From: Anaspis maculata
Taxonomy: Eukaryota; Arthropoda; Insecta; Coleoptera; Scraptiidae
DNA: 64,000 nucleotides
Direction of reading: 5' to 3'
Assembly (NCBI GenBank): GCA_949128115.1
Contig: OX421967.1
Coordinates: 25,002,635 to 25,066,634 of the forward strand
A program made the translations under genes and the position numbers. How positions within the stretch are numbered: the first letter of the stretch is position 1; every line of letters starts with the position of its first letter. Below, one piece after another: positions 33,961-46,144 of the stretch. Under the pieces are notes generated by a model, which had not been told where the DNA came from, ran no database searches, and saw nothing but the letters and a program-made list of their open reading frames with translations.

Positions 33961-36900
33961 TGCAGTTTTTCAAGGGCTTTTAGAAAACATTATTGCAAGT
34001 CAAGTTTGATTTACCGTTATGATCAAAAACTTTTTTCCTTGTGACTGCTATGATTTTTTTGGTTTTTTCAGTTATGTTGGGAGTACTGCAATCAACTTCA
34101 AAGTGACATCTGCATTTTGATTATCCGTCCTGGCATTTTTCGTACGCCCACCGTACCGTACACCGTACCATACAACGGATCACCTAAAATTGTATACCCA
34201 ACTAGTGGAACATGTTCCGTCTGACGGTATTTGTAGGTACCCTCTAGATTGAAAGCACTCAAAGTGACACTGACATTAAATAATTTATTACGTCATTATG
34301 GCCAACCTTCGATAGGTGAATAAAAAAATAATTTCTTAGCACTCTAGAGGAAAAAAGTTTTTGATCATACGGTAGTAGTACTGATTGCACTCCCGGTTAC
34401 ATAAACTTTTGAATCTCAAATCAGGCAGCCTGTATTTTTTTTAATGGCTTTGATTACTTTGAACCTATGTCTGTGCAAGTTTTCTACGACGAAAAATGAG
34501 GCAAATTTCAAAAGAAGGTTTGAAATATGGACAACTTGAACAAAATCGAAATGATCAATAGATTGTCTGCAGAGATTATTGTTTTTTATTTTATTACTAT
34601 TCCCCATGCTTCTTGATAAAGCTCGGAGAATTTTTCTTTCGTTCTTGTGATGAACCCACAATTTCGCTGGAGACTCCGACTAGGAGGTAAGCTGGAAACT
34701 CGGAGACTCCGATTCGGAGGTAAGTCACAAACCCCTACAATTGGCGGAGGAGCCGCTCGAGAGCTTCCCAGATTCATAGCGACGCTGCTAGACTTCTTTT
34801 TTGATCTCTCCTAGTTAGGCAGACGAAACTTGCCGCGAATTCTATCAAAAAGTTAACCACAGTGACATCGCTACGCTTACACACTGTTGAATAAATTTTG
34901 TTCCGGCCAATGATATTTCAATGCTCAATGTTCGACGTTATATTGTTCAACCGTTTGGAAAATACAGAAGATTTAGCTACCGTGAAAAAGACTCCACTTT
35001 TACGGGGCCGTAAAGTTCCCGTGTGGAGCATTTTTCGAGTCATTGTTATGGAGTCTTTTTTCTTATTTTTGATCATAGAATCTGCTGCATAAGTTAGGCA
35101 GGCTAACTCAGAGACGTACGTACATGTATACAATGTCAGAGTTACTTGCAGTTATCCGAATAAACGTGATACAAATTCAATCTCCTGTAGTACAAAGTAG
35201 TAGATATTTTAGTTCCTTAGTTTCTTACAACTTTTCTGCGAGTTTTTATTCCCTTCGAATCCTTCGATTCCAGATTGAATGAAAAGGAACGAATAAGATA
35301 TATTTTGCAAAAAAAGTAAATAAATGGATGCAACAAAATTACAAAGATTATTCTAAAATGTGAAGATTTGAAATATCTATACTCCACTCTGCTGCGGAGA
35401 ACTGAATTCCTATATATCTTCAGTCGATTAGGTACCTATCTGTCGTCGGATTAATCGAATAAGTAACCGAATTGAGAATCGGTTGTTAGATTCCGTAGCA
35501 GCCAGCTCTGTAAGACTATTAATAACTCTACAAATCTATTCTCGACTCTAATAGTAATAATTGCTTACGTCTAATTATTTGAAATGACTGCAAAGCTGTA
35601 TAATATAGGTATAAGGTAATTGATGCCTAAAATAATGTTTCACTGATAGGTAATGCCCGATTGCTTAAATTTGCAGACTTGGCTTTCTAATTAACATTTA
35701 GTTTGTAGGCATCTACTCTACGTGACTATACTTAAAAAGTCATTTTTGAACGCCTCTCTTCTTATCGACAGCTCATACCAGGTGACACTATTACCAGTTA
35801 AAATCAGACTTCGTCTTTCATTAGTGCACCTAGGTAGAGGTCAGATCACCTTCACACCTTTATCTCGGCACTAAGAGCAGTTATCGGTATCAGATGCATT
35901 AACCGTCAGATGTATTAGTACCACCAAGAACCTGTCATGACAGAGGGGGCTTTTCATGCCAAGAACAAAGAAGGAGTATTTGGTGGGAACATGGCGTCCG
36001 CGAGGGTCTCTGTTGGTGTAGCTGTGGTGAACAAAACGCTTCATGGAAGTCCATGTGGGCGCAAAATAGAGCGTTCTAGGAAGCTGGAGGCGCCCATGGC
36101 GCCTGATTAGAGGGCTGCTTATTAGGCACAAATGATAGGTAAGAGAAAAACTGAGAACCCAAGTGTCCAGGTGACATAAGTTTGTGTTTGTGAATTTCTT
36201 AGCCAGTGAGTTATTAGTAGGTACCTACTGCCTACCCTACTACCTTCATAATTATCATGTACCTACTCACATTGTACTTTTGGTACATATGAGTACCCAC
36301 AGTCACAGTCAGTGTGTTGTAGTATTGGAGGTAAGTCGAAAAAATCTTTGTCGTGAGTCAAGTTGCCTGGGAGCATTTTTATCTCTGGCATTGTGAATCG
36401 CTTGGTTTAAAACTTTGGGAAGTGAGGTTATGCTATCATCATGATGTCACACGACTCACACGTCACAATTGTGATAAAAGACGTAAATTTGGCGAGCTTG
36501 ATGGTTGATAAGCGCTGGTTTTGACCATTGCTCCAAAGCACACGCGCAATCTTGGAAACATTGGGAAAATCATCAAAACTAACACTTGCGGGTGTTGCCA
36601 GGCAACCCACCGTGTTATTTGCACATCTAGAGCACCTGAGCAGTCATCTAGCAAAAACCCGAGCTCAATCCGAGGTCTACTAAGAGCCGAGATATTCCCC
36701 GGAAATGTCTGGACGCAATAACGAGGACATAAGCGCGCTCCCACTTTATGGATTTGCCCTAAAAGCCGCTGTTGAACTTAGCACTTATTGAATTGGCTCA
36801 TCTCTTCCGGAGTTGTTTTTCCTAGAGTCTCAATATCCAAAAACAGATTTCATGAATGGTTTCAGCAGATGCGAATTAGTGAGACGTTTATACACATAAC

Positions 36901-37959
36901 AGATCAATTTACTTTCCTCTTGCATGTAAATTGTAATAAAAACTGATTTTTGTGACCACCCCGAAGAAATTCTTTTTCTCAATATGAAGAACAATGTTAA
37001 TAACATGGTGGCAACGGCTGTCAATGTTTGAAATAGAGTAGAGTGAATAATTTTTCAGAGGCGTGACGATAATGTAACGGGGGCTTGTGCATGGGAATTC
37101 CTGTAGCTTCAATTTTCAAGAGGGGCCCCTAGGCCCCCTAGTCAAAAAATTTGGCGTGACGCCATATCTATACATTTGAAACAAGGGTCATGAAGACCAG
37201 TCTTATCGAAAAAAATTTTGAGATGAGAAAATAAATAATAAAACTATTTTTAATAGAAATAGAAATTTATTGAAACCAGGTACAAAAAAAGAGCACTAGG
37301 TAAGTAATACATTTGGTCACAAGCGGGGGAGTGACTTTCATCCACTTGGAGTTGTCCCTCGAGTTGCCCTTATACTTCAGCTTTTTGGCGCAGGAAGCTT
37401 CCCGAAACCATTTTTCTGATGCACAAAAGTCACAAAACACACACTGGATAAAACTGCATATCTAAGGATTCTAGGGAACGCACAAATCGAGAAATTCAGA
37501 TTGAAAATGTTGCAAGTAGTGTATTGCAAGGTGAAACAAGGGTTTCGCATCAATCACTTCTATGGTTCTGTAACAACTGAAGGAAGAGCAGTTAGCACTT
37601 ACTACAACGCAAGACACTCAACGACAAGACGCACTCATACAATCGGGTCAAGTCGCATCCCTCGAATGTGGGCGAGCCTGAAAAAATTCTAATTTGAAAT
37701 TATCTGCTAGAATTTGTTTCTTATTGTCGAGAAAGTTTCACTTCAATGAAAAGGGAATGACCAGATTATGAGAGACAAAGTGCATGCTTATTGTAGATAA
37801 TTATCTTGAGAAATAGAAACTTGTGTTGAAAATATGTTTGAATTTAATTTCAGTGAATATGATACGTTGAATAAAATATGGAGACAAATTACTTTTGCAT
37901 TACGATGGAGCAACTAAATTGTGAAAGAATAATACACTATTTTCTTATGAGCTGTTATA
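33961..37959. other. 4 kb of AT-rich intergenic DNA without recognised genes
   Basis: All frames are under 95 codons and none shows a domain. Local oddities are a ccgtaccgtacaccgtacc run at 34150, ctcggagactccgattcgga near 34695, and a transposon-like ggggcccctaggccccctag at 37125. A 93-codon minus-strand frame at 36463–36744 was inspected and not recognised. Confidence 0.5.
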
Positions 37960-40345
37960 AGTACCTACCGAATTATTTTAGGTACGTATGCTTCTAAGGA
38001 TTTTCTAATGCGACTGAAAAAGTGGATTAGTGCAAATGTAATGCACTTTCGGTACTTTTTTTTTATTTGGAAGTAGAAAATTCCAATTTGGCACGCGATT
38101 CCCATAAAGGAAAATAGTCTGGGGGCATAGGGTCAAAAAAGGCTTGGCCGTGTGCAGCTTCGTGAAGATATATAGGGATATGTCCTAATCGATTCCATGG
38201 GCTATCAAAAACCATGAAAAATTACGGTCGAATATTGACATCTGCTGCAGGCAAATATGGTGGAGGCGCCAAAATGGGCTCCATCTGGTGATAAGAAACT
38301 GGCTGTAGATCGTTTGTTTTTCAACGGATTCCAACACCTGGGACATCATTTTGTAGACGAAAAATTCTCTTCTTGTTTCATGCTTAGATTTACAGACGTC
38401 ATTTCGGGAAATTGTCAAAATTGTCTTCATAAGGTATGCTAAATTCCGGCCTTTTTCTAAGGTTATCTGATATTTTTGAAACTTGGCAGTATTATAGATT
38501 TTAAGGTGCCCTTTCCGAATTTCCACTTTTCCACTTCGTACATTTGCCGTTTTGGCCGCCATATTGCAAAGATGGCGCCCAAAAAACAGTTTTTTGTTAA
38601 TATCTCCATTTCAGTCAATGTGAGGTGGGAGCGTTTGTATGCGAGTATGCGAATGGAAGCTCATTCAATTCTTTACAATTTGACACCTTACTCGTGTACG
38701 TGCTATTTCCGATTCTTGGATTATGGCTTCTAGAACTCCCTGAAGCATCAACTTTTGTCATCCAATCAGCATGTCAAGTTGATCTTAGCTCCACGTGGCA
38801 GTCAACATAAAGATGAATAATGATAAGTTTGTCAACCACAGACCATTAATATCCAGAAAATCAATTATGGTAACGGTTGCTATGCAACTACAGGGTGGAC
38901 TCTAAGGGTAAATTGACTTTGAGAAGGTAGATATAGCTTGAGAACCGTAAGTCGCACATGAGTGATGCAGATGTCAAATTATAGAGAATTTAATAGACCT
39001 CCACTTTTGATTTAAATTTTAAAATTTGATGACGAATTTTCCAAAAAAAAAATCGAAAATATGTTTTTTGAGCGCTATCTTTTAAAAATTATGGCCAGAA
39101 CAGCAAAGAAGCAAAGAAGTGGAAAAGTGGATGTTCTGAATGATGACCCCAAATTTCATCATGATAATGAGTTTCGAATGTATCTGATATCCTTCAAATG
39201 CTATATTACCTTTATTTCTTTCTAAAGTCAGTTTGCTTTCACAGTTCACCCTGTAATTACACAATTAACAACACCATGATCGATTTTATAAATTTTTATT
39301 ATCTATGGATAATGGCCAAGAGCTATTCGTTATTATTATTAGATGTGGTCGTTTGGCCTTGAAGGAACCTTTCTGCACTGCGACCTGTAAGGTCTTTTGT
39401 GCGTTACCATACTTCTACTTCATTCCCAGGAAGTCAACTTCTTCCACAAAGGTGATGATTTCTCTGGGAGACGAGCTATTCATTGGTTATTTGCTTACTA
39501 TACATGACGGTTATATCAATTTAACATGCTGATTAAATGCCGAAAGTTGATGCTTCCGGAAGTTCTGAAAGCTCTAACTCAAGAACCGTAAATTGAAATT
39601 GCACATGAATCACTGATATGTCAAATTGTAGAGATTGGAATGAGCTTTCCTCCGCATACACACGTTTCAATCTTGTCTCAGTTGTATTCAAGATATTGAC
39701 AAAAAACTGTTTTTTAGGCGCCATCTTTTCAATATGGCGGCCAGAACGGCAAAGATACGGAGTGGAAAAGTAGAAATTCGGAAAGGGCACCTCAAGATCC
39801 ATGATACTGCCAGGTTTCAAAAATATCCGATAAACTTCAAAAAAGGGCGGAATTTAGCATGTCTTATATAAAAACAGTTTCGGCAGTTTCACGAAATGAC
39901 GTTTGTAAATTTAGGTATGAAATAAGAAGAGATTTTTTTGTCTACAAAATGACGTTCCAGATGTTGAAATCCGTTGAAAAACAAGCGAGCTACAACCAGT
40001 TTCTTATTACCAGATGAAGCCCATTTTGTCGCCTCCACCATATTTGCCTGCAGTAGATACGAATATTCCACCATAATTTTTCATGGTCCTTGATCCCCCA
40101 GGAATCGACTTAGACATAACTCTATATATCTTCACGAAGCTGCACACGGCACGACCTATGCCCCCATACTAAAATGTAGGGTTGACGCTGTTAGAATTTC
40201 AAATTATCGGAAAAAATTAGTTATTCCCAAATATTTTGGAAGTTCGAAAATTAGATAGCATTGTCCTCTTAGAAAGTCGCATGGCATTTTTGAAATTCCT
40301 ATTTTCATAAAGAAAGGTGCCAAAAGTGTATTTTATGGGGTAATA
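37960..40345. mobile_element. Repeat family A, long copy carrying a foldback insertion
   Basis: The left part (gactgaaaaagtggattag, cactttcggtac, ttccaatttggcacgcgatt) and right part (aaaatgtagggttgacgctg … ggtgccaaaagtgtatttta) align with the short copy at 26440–26750. The two halves are separated by the foldback at 38116–40170. Confidence 0.7.
38116..40170. mobile_element. 2,055-bp foldback element with ~640-bp inverted arms
   Basis: The left arm (38116–~38757) and right arm (~39540–40170) are imperfect inverted copies. Both contain gcatagg next to the end, tatatcttcacgaagctgca or its mirror, gcaaatatggtggagg, a ttgtagacgaaaaattctct-like segment, gaaagggcacct, and the aagcatcaactttt block at the arm tips. 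The element starts AGTCTGGGGG and ends CCCCCATACT. AAAAT lies immediately outside both ends (38111–38115 and 40171–40175). The ~780-bp centre has no transposase frame; frames within the arms mirror each other and are not genes. Confidence 0.85.
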
Positions 40346-40664
40346 ATCCTTTTTTAGTGGCATTAGAAATCTCGTAATCAAAATTTGACTAAAATTTGAA
40401 GACACCCAGTCTCCAACAAGATACTTTGCTCAGCTCTATGTTTATTGATGACTTTGTGAATATTTAGTTGACTACATAGTTTCCTCTTAGTAGACAAAAC
40501 AGTTCGCCTACATCTAAAAATAATCTCTTTTCATTTTATAATGTGTTCTAGTTGCTTAGAAGTTAAAAGTGCGTGCAATGGGCAGATTACATGTAGAGGC
40601 GATTACGTCAATAATTAAAAATGGTATAAATGTCAATGTATCAACGTCAATGTCAAGTTCATGC
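40346..40664. other. Short intergenic segment, nothing recognised
   Basis: AT-rich spacer between the family A repeat and the TTAA MITEs. It has only short frames, and repeated tgtcaatgt words near 40630. Confidence 0.4.
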
Positions 40665-40997
40665 TTAAGGACGGAGTCATATTGGTAAAATAAGCGTTGC
40701 AAAATCAATCCGTGTGGGTTTATTCCTTGACGGATTCTTACCATTTTGGACTCTTTCGAAAGATACAAGGATGTACTTTGGTTTGAGCCCATTGGCATTT
40801 CCAAAATCCAAAAATAATTTTCTCAAATGTCAAAATTCAAATTTTTTTCTTGGATTTCGGAAATGCCAATGGGGCTCAAACCAAAGTACATCCTTGTATC
40901 TTTCGAAAGAGACCAAAATGGTCAGAATCCGTCAAGGAATAAACCCACACGGATTGATTTCGCAACGCTTATTTCACCAATATGACTCCGTCCTTAA
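40665..40997. mobile_element. 333-bp TTAA-flanked palindromic MITE
   Basis: Arms of about 148 bp run from TTAAGGACGGAGTCATATTG to its exact mirror ending CCGTCCTTAA, with only ~40 bp between them. The arms share ccttgacggattct, tctttcgaaagatacaagg and ggtttgagcccattggcatt. TTAA at both ends suits piggyBac-type target duplication. RNA from either strand would fold into a ~148-bp hairpin. Confidence 0.85.
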
Positions 40998-41149
40998 GGC
41001 TCAATCTTACAAAACCAGAAAATAGCGTTATTCGAGTATAAACCTGAGATAAATGGCATGCTAACAAGGCGAGGACAAAGGTAAAGTAGGAGATTATACC
41101 AAGTATGACTATACCGAGCTTATCCCGGTTTCGTAAGACTGGGCCTTAG
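40994..41149. mobile_element. ~156-bp MITE abutting the TTAA palindrome
   Basis: Left end TTAAGGCTCAATCTTACAAA and right end TTTCGTAAGACTGGGCCTTA form ~22-bp inverted repeats with few mismatches. It shares the TTAA at 40994–40997 with its neighbour; the right-hand flank reads TTAG. No coding content. Confidence 0.7.
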
Positions 41150-42069
41150 AGTTTTAGCTCTATGTCTGTGAGTTCATGCTTTTAGGATTTTCTTTTTAGT
41201 TGACTTAAATCCCTCATGCTTTCGATAGCTTCTAGGTTAAGGTTGTATTTTTCTAACTTGAAAAAAGCGAGAGGACCAGGTATGGAAGTTACAAACCAAC
41301 CATCAATTTAAAAGTCAAAACAGCATTGGTAAAAAAATGACATTTTTCAAAAATGGATGGCTATTGACAGGTGGTGGCAGATGATTTCCCTTTTTGACTG
41401 TCAGTAGTGTCAATTGTCAACAACATAACGAAATTCCATCCCAGTGCCGACAGTCCATTTTACGTCCGTACAATACAGTACAAATGTCAAAAAAGTGACG
41501 TCCACAACTATCATCCGCCAAACAAATTTATACTTAGACTCAGTATTTCAATCCCTGCTTAACATTATATTAGTATTTATGGCATTCAACCTTTTGAAAA
41601 CAATTTGCATTTTTTGGAAAAAACTATAAAAAATAGCTGTAATTGAACTGGTGGTCAGGTCAATTTTAGAAATACGTTTTTTGCTTCTGTATTTGGAGCA
41701 TTGGTAGCGTCGAAACTGCAGAAGACAAAATAACACCTTTATCTCTTCCTCACTCATGGTGTGTCACGGTCTGTTCTTCACTGTGAATCGGCAACCTTGA
41801 AGAATAGCTAATTTGAGATTTTCTTGGGTGGACTCTGGTTAATTGACCAATGAAATTAACAGCATTGGTTAGAATAAAATTTAACAGCGTGTTAACGCTA
41901 ACACTCTGTTAACTTTTTGGTAGAACTCGCGAACAGTCACTAAAAATCCAGTACGTATAACTGAACTCCCGAAATAATGATAAAATTAGATAAGTAATTG
42001 GTAAATTACAGCCATTAAGTTACTAATGATCTTTTAACTCTGTGACGTCCTAACTCCACACCAATACCG
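41150..42069. other. Upstream region of RING gene 1; nothing else recognised
   Basis: AT-rich, frames under 70 codons. It ends at a TATA box at 42070. Confidence 0.4.
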
Positions 42070-42076
42070 TATAAAA
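42070..42076 (+). promoter_or_regulatory. TATA box of RING gene 1
   Basis: TATAAAA 96 nt before the ATG at 42166. A start site about 30 nt downstream would exclude the upstream ATG at 42079, which opens only a 14-codon frame. Confidence 0.5.
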
Positions 42077-42165
42077 CATATGGCACCGAACAAGGGACCA
42101 ACACAATTCCACAAATTGTCTTGAGAGTAATAACAATATACAGTATACGCATTCAGCTCGAAAAC

Positions 42166-42899
42166 ATGTGCAAGCTAGATTTCAACAAATGTTTAAAGAA
42201 TTTGCTGCACGGAAAAACTCACAAAAAGGTAATTTTTTGCAACTCACAACTTGAATAAAGTAAAAATATTATTTTTATATTTTCCAGCAAAATTTACTGC
42301 GCTCAGTCATGGAGAGCGAAGATAATTCCACAGAAGTGATAATCGAAATATCCATGAAAAATGGTAACAATAAATTTTTGGCCGAAAGTTTTGAAAAAGC
42401 AATTTGCAAACTGATGGAGGACAACGGAGAAATCATCAAACAGTCGCTGGTCGCAGGAGGAAAACAATTGTTATGTTCCATCTGTCAAATCACCGTGTCG
42501 AATAAGCCAAATGCGGTGGTTTATTCGTGCCAGCATGTTTTCTGCCCGTCCTGTATAAAGAAAGAGGAGACCCTGGAGACTGATAGGTGCCCGATATGTG
42601 AAGAAGGCCGTGAAGGGAGAAAAGAGGTAAGTGTTTAAGACATTCTAGAAATTTCGTAGGTTCATTTTAATGGTGAACTTTGAAAAACAACATACATATT
42701 TGAAAAAATTGTATTCTTCCTAAACTTGAATTGGAACTCCACTGAATATCATCTTGGCTATGTTTTGGGGAAGAACAAGCACCATCTGAACATCTCGGGG
42801 ACTCCGTTGCGTTACGCTGGAGATTGCAGAAAGCATCACCCGGGATTGGTGAGCACTTTCCACGACTGGGATAGGGATTGGGGTATGAAGCCGTGTTGA
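42166..42899 (+). CDS. RING gene 1: small C3HC4 RING-finger protein, 3 exons, 175 aa
   Basis: Hand-assembled exons are 42166–42228 (21 codons, MCKLDFNKCLKNLLHGKTHK), 42288–42626 (113 codons) and 42774–42899 (41 codons plus TGA). All junctions are phase 0: aaaag|gtaatt … ttccag, and gag|gtaagt … with acceptor gggaag, which is less canonical. The RING finger spans about residues 84–125: C-x2-C-x14-C-x-H-x2-C-x2-C-x11-C-x2-C (CSIC, CQHVFCPSC, CPIC), a complete zinc-ligand set. RING domains usually recruit E2 enzymes in ubiquitin transfer; no other domain and no signal peptide are visible. The last exon (NKHHLNISGTPLRYAGDC … FHDWDRDWGMKPC) aligns with the last exon of gene 2 (EWDDTWSMKPC), which is the main evidence for the acceptor chosen. 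An AATAAA overlaps the stop codon. If exon 3 is skipped, the frame would end after KEVSV in the intron. Substrate unknown. Confidence 0.72.
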
Positions 42900-42904
42900 A
42901 TAAA
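42899..42904 (+). terminator. Poly(A) signal overlapping the stop of RING gene 1
   Basis: AATAAA begins with the last base of the TGA stop. This implies a very short 3' UTR, unless a later aaataaatg at ~43062 is used. Confidence 0.45.
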
Positions 42905-44184
42905 TAGCTATGCTTCATTAACTTTTTATTGAGACCTGAAAATTGAGTGGAAGTACGTATTTTGTAAATATTACATTTTAAGCTAATTTATTTCATAAAA
43001 CTATTTAGTACTAGTAGGTTAAACCTATGTTCAATTATTTATTATAGAAATACCATGTAAAAAATAAATGTCTAGCATATAAACATGTTGAACGATATCT
43101 CCAGTGAAATGCTCTTTTCAAAGTCGTCTGTATCGATTTTGAGCATTTTTCCGAAGTATATTCGTATATCGACAAGCTAAAAGTTTCATACTTAGTTCAC
43201 AATGAACGTAAAAATTACATAAGACGTAAGGGATCCTTACGGAAAGTGAACATAATTTCATAATGAAACCAGCAAATATCTGAAAAACGTGACTTGTGAA
43301 TGTGCTCATATTCAGCAACCCCCAGCGGAGTCTTTCCATCGTGCTTAAGGCCTACCAAGCGAATGTTGGCCCTTTTCCGTAAGATTTTTCATGTATTTCT
43401 TACGTGCTATGTCTTTTGTGAATTGGGTATCATAGCATTTTGGGTCTTCAGCCCATAAACCTGTATCTAAACTGGACTAATAATAACGTACATTGCCATA
43501 GTCCCGAATATTGGGCCGATGGATTCGTCATGGTAGCTAACAAACACTGGTCACTCAATGCAACCATCTAGCACTAGTCAAACATTAAACAACTTGTTCG
43601 CAGTTCAACTACAAAAAATTAATCGTTCATTCCAGAAATAGGTTATTCGTATTTACAGAACTGCATCACACGTAAATATCCTGGTGTTGTTATTTTGCTG
43701 AATACTGAAACTGTAAGTGCCACTCGAATAAAATTACAGGGGCGATGAAAGACTTGCTAATCAGTGGCTCTCAAACTTTCTTACAAAACGTTTTTTAAGG
43801 CCAAACAGACCTGACCGCACTTGCCAAAAAAAATTAATTGCGTTTATTATTCGGCCTGGTACCTCAATTAGCAGTCCAGTTCAAGTACAGGTCCATCATG
43901 CTTCAACCCAATAAATTATCATTAAACCTCAAAACTGTCACGATTTGATGTGACATAGTAACAAAACAAGTGAGTATGCCTTCACGTGCGTGAGTCTCAG
44001 TAGCGCATTTTCTCAAAGAGGCATATTGTGAAAGTGAAGAAATCTGGTTGAAGGAGAAACACCATTCCTTGCCCACTTTCTTCACTCGAAACTCATTGTG
44101 ATATTGTGTTATCAGAATGGGGTACTTGCCAATGAAATAGATTTGAATGAAAATTCTTTCACTCATCAATATATTTTTTTGTTT
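42905..44184. other. Intergenic between the RING paralogues, no gene seen
   Basis: AT-rich with short frames. No RING or last-exon-like segment was found here. Confidence 0.45.
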
Positions 44185-45384
44185 GAGGGCGGAAGCTGGG
44201 AGCGGCGACTTATCAGCAGTAGTTTATTCTTTCCCATTTTCAGTCGGCTATCCATATAGCGAAAGAATTAGATCGCTATGTCTTCGGGTTCATGTTTTCC
44301 ATTTATCTCTCACTTTGAGGGCAGCGTGTGGGGGTGGCAGCATTCTGCAAAGTAACTGTTGCACAGTTTGAGCTAAGAGTTTCTTAATGTTTAAGGAAAT
44401 ATGACAATCAATGAAAATTGAAAAAGTTGCATTTTTTTGTTTAGAGGCGGGAGCTGGAGGCGGCGACTAATCAAAAGTGGCCTATCTCTTCCCATTTTTA
44501 GTCAGCTATCTATATAGCGAAACAATTTAATAGCTATGTCTTCAGGGTTATGTTTTACATTCATCTCTCACTTTGGGGGCGGCGTGTGGGAACGGCAAAG
44601 TTTGGCAAAGAAATTCTTGCACAGTTTGAGTCAAGAGTTTCTAAATGTTCGAGGTGACAGTATCAGCTAAATCAGTGAAAATTGTTGAAAGTTGCACTTT
44701 TTTCTTTTGGGGGCGGAAGCTGGAAGCGGCGCCATATCAAAAGTAGCCTATCCTTTTCCATTCTTAGTCAGCTATCCATATAGCGAAAAACTTGGATCAC
44801 TTTGTCTTTGGGTTCATGTTTTTCATTTATCTCTTACTTTGGGGGCGGCGTGTGGGAGCGGCAGCGTTCGGCTGAGCAAATGTTGCACAATTTGAGTTGG
44901 CAGTTCCTAAATGTTCAAGGGAACATCTCAATCAGTAACATTTGTGAAAGTTGCACTTTTTATCGTTTGGGGGCGGAATCTGGAGGCGGCGACTAACCAA
45001 AAGTAGCCTATCCTTTCCCATTTTTAGTCAGCTATTTATATACCGAAAGAATCAGATCACTATGTCTTCGGGTTTATGTTTTTCATTTTATTGCACTTTT
45101 TATCGTTTGGGGGGCGGAATCTGGGGGCGGCGACTAACCAAAAGTAGCCCATCCTTTCCCATTCTTAGTCAGCTATTTATATACCGAAAGAATCAGATCG
45201 CTGTGTCTTCGGGTTTATGTTTTTCATTTTATTGCACTTTTTATCGTTTGGGGGGCTGAATCTGGGGGCGGCGACTAACCAAAAGTAGCCCATCCTTTCC
45301 CATTTTTAGTCAGCTATTTATATACCGAAAGAATCAGATCGCTATGTCTTCGGGTTTATGTTTTTCATTTTAAAGTGATTGGGG
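44185..45384 (+). repeat. Tandem array of ~260-bp then ~141-bp units
   Basis: Units start with gggcggaagctggnagcggc-like sequence at 44185, 44444, 44708, 44968, 45110 and 45250. Spacings are 259, 264 and 260 bp and then 142 and 140 bp. Each has gtcagctatntatata.cga, agaatcagatcgctatgtct and tcgggttcatgttttcatt. The shorter units lack the gggggcggcgtgtggg half. The units have diverged, so the array is older than the 142-bp satellite, to which it is unrelated. Confidence 0.85.
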
Positions 45385-46037
45385 GCGGTTTTTCGCAGTT
45401 TTTTCATGTCGGCGGCGCATATTGATGACGGAATGTTTCTTGGCTTACGTTTATAAGTGGCAACTATGTATTATTCAAAAAATGAGAGCACCAGAGCATC
45501 AGGTCTGGTAGAAAGTGTAATATTATGTTATTTCAAGTTTATCGGGGGCGGTTTTCTCTATGTTGGCGGCGCAATATAGACATCCAATATAGCCTAGCCC
45601 TCCTTTGGGAGTGGCAGCTATGTAACAGCGAAAAAATTAGAAAGCTAGGTCGTCTAGTTTGGGAGGAGTTCGAGGAACGGACGGACGGACGGACGGACGG
45701 ACAAAGCGGTTGCAATAGCGATTTTCATCAAGATGGAAAATGCGCTAAAAAAAGCTTTATTATTCTGGAGGTCTCCTGCGCCTCATTGAGGCCTCTTGAA
45801 TAAGCGAAAATTCTTTACTGTGAGCTGACGATCTTTAGACTTTTCATTTAGTTGTCACACAACTAAAAGTCCAAAAGCATCTTCGCTGTTATAGTTTTCC
45901 ACGAAGCTGATAGTATCTAATTCAGAAAAATCCTGTGAAAACCAACAGGCAGATTCTTTGAATAACCTAATGAACTTTTAACTCAACGTTTTTAAATGTC
46001 CACCACCACTCACATACTCACTTGCGTATCAAAGCGA
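45385..46037. other. Flank of the 260-bp array with a GGAC microsatellite
   Basis: Two more gggggcggttttt/ggcggcgca segments at 45390 and 45545 extend the theme of the array in decayed form. ACGG repeats occupy 45677–45702, followed by acaaagcggttgcaatagcg. A small hairpin (gacttttcatttagttgt and its mirror) lies at 45838–45874. No gene. Confidence 0.5.
45677..45702 (+). repeat. (ACGG)n microsatellite
   Basis: Six and a half copies of the tetranucleotide acgg, directly followed by acaaagcgg. Confidence 0.9.
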
Positions 46038-46144
46038 TTTAAAAGTGAATGGAACCATCACAAAACCACTATTTATCTTCAAGAAGAGCAGGTACCTACT
46101 CAAGAGTCTGCTCTCGCATATCTCTGAAGTTTTCATTAAAAAAA

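Noticed and set aside
36463..36744. 93-codon minus-strand frame
   Set aside because: No motif, no splice partners found, overlapped by frames of similar length on both strands.
38185..40074. Frames of 60–125 codons in the foldback arms (38185–38562 minus, 39533–39820 minus, 39889–40074 minus)
   Set aside because: They are mirror images of one another across the inverted arms, have no protein motifs and no shared reading frame.
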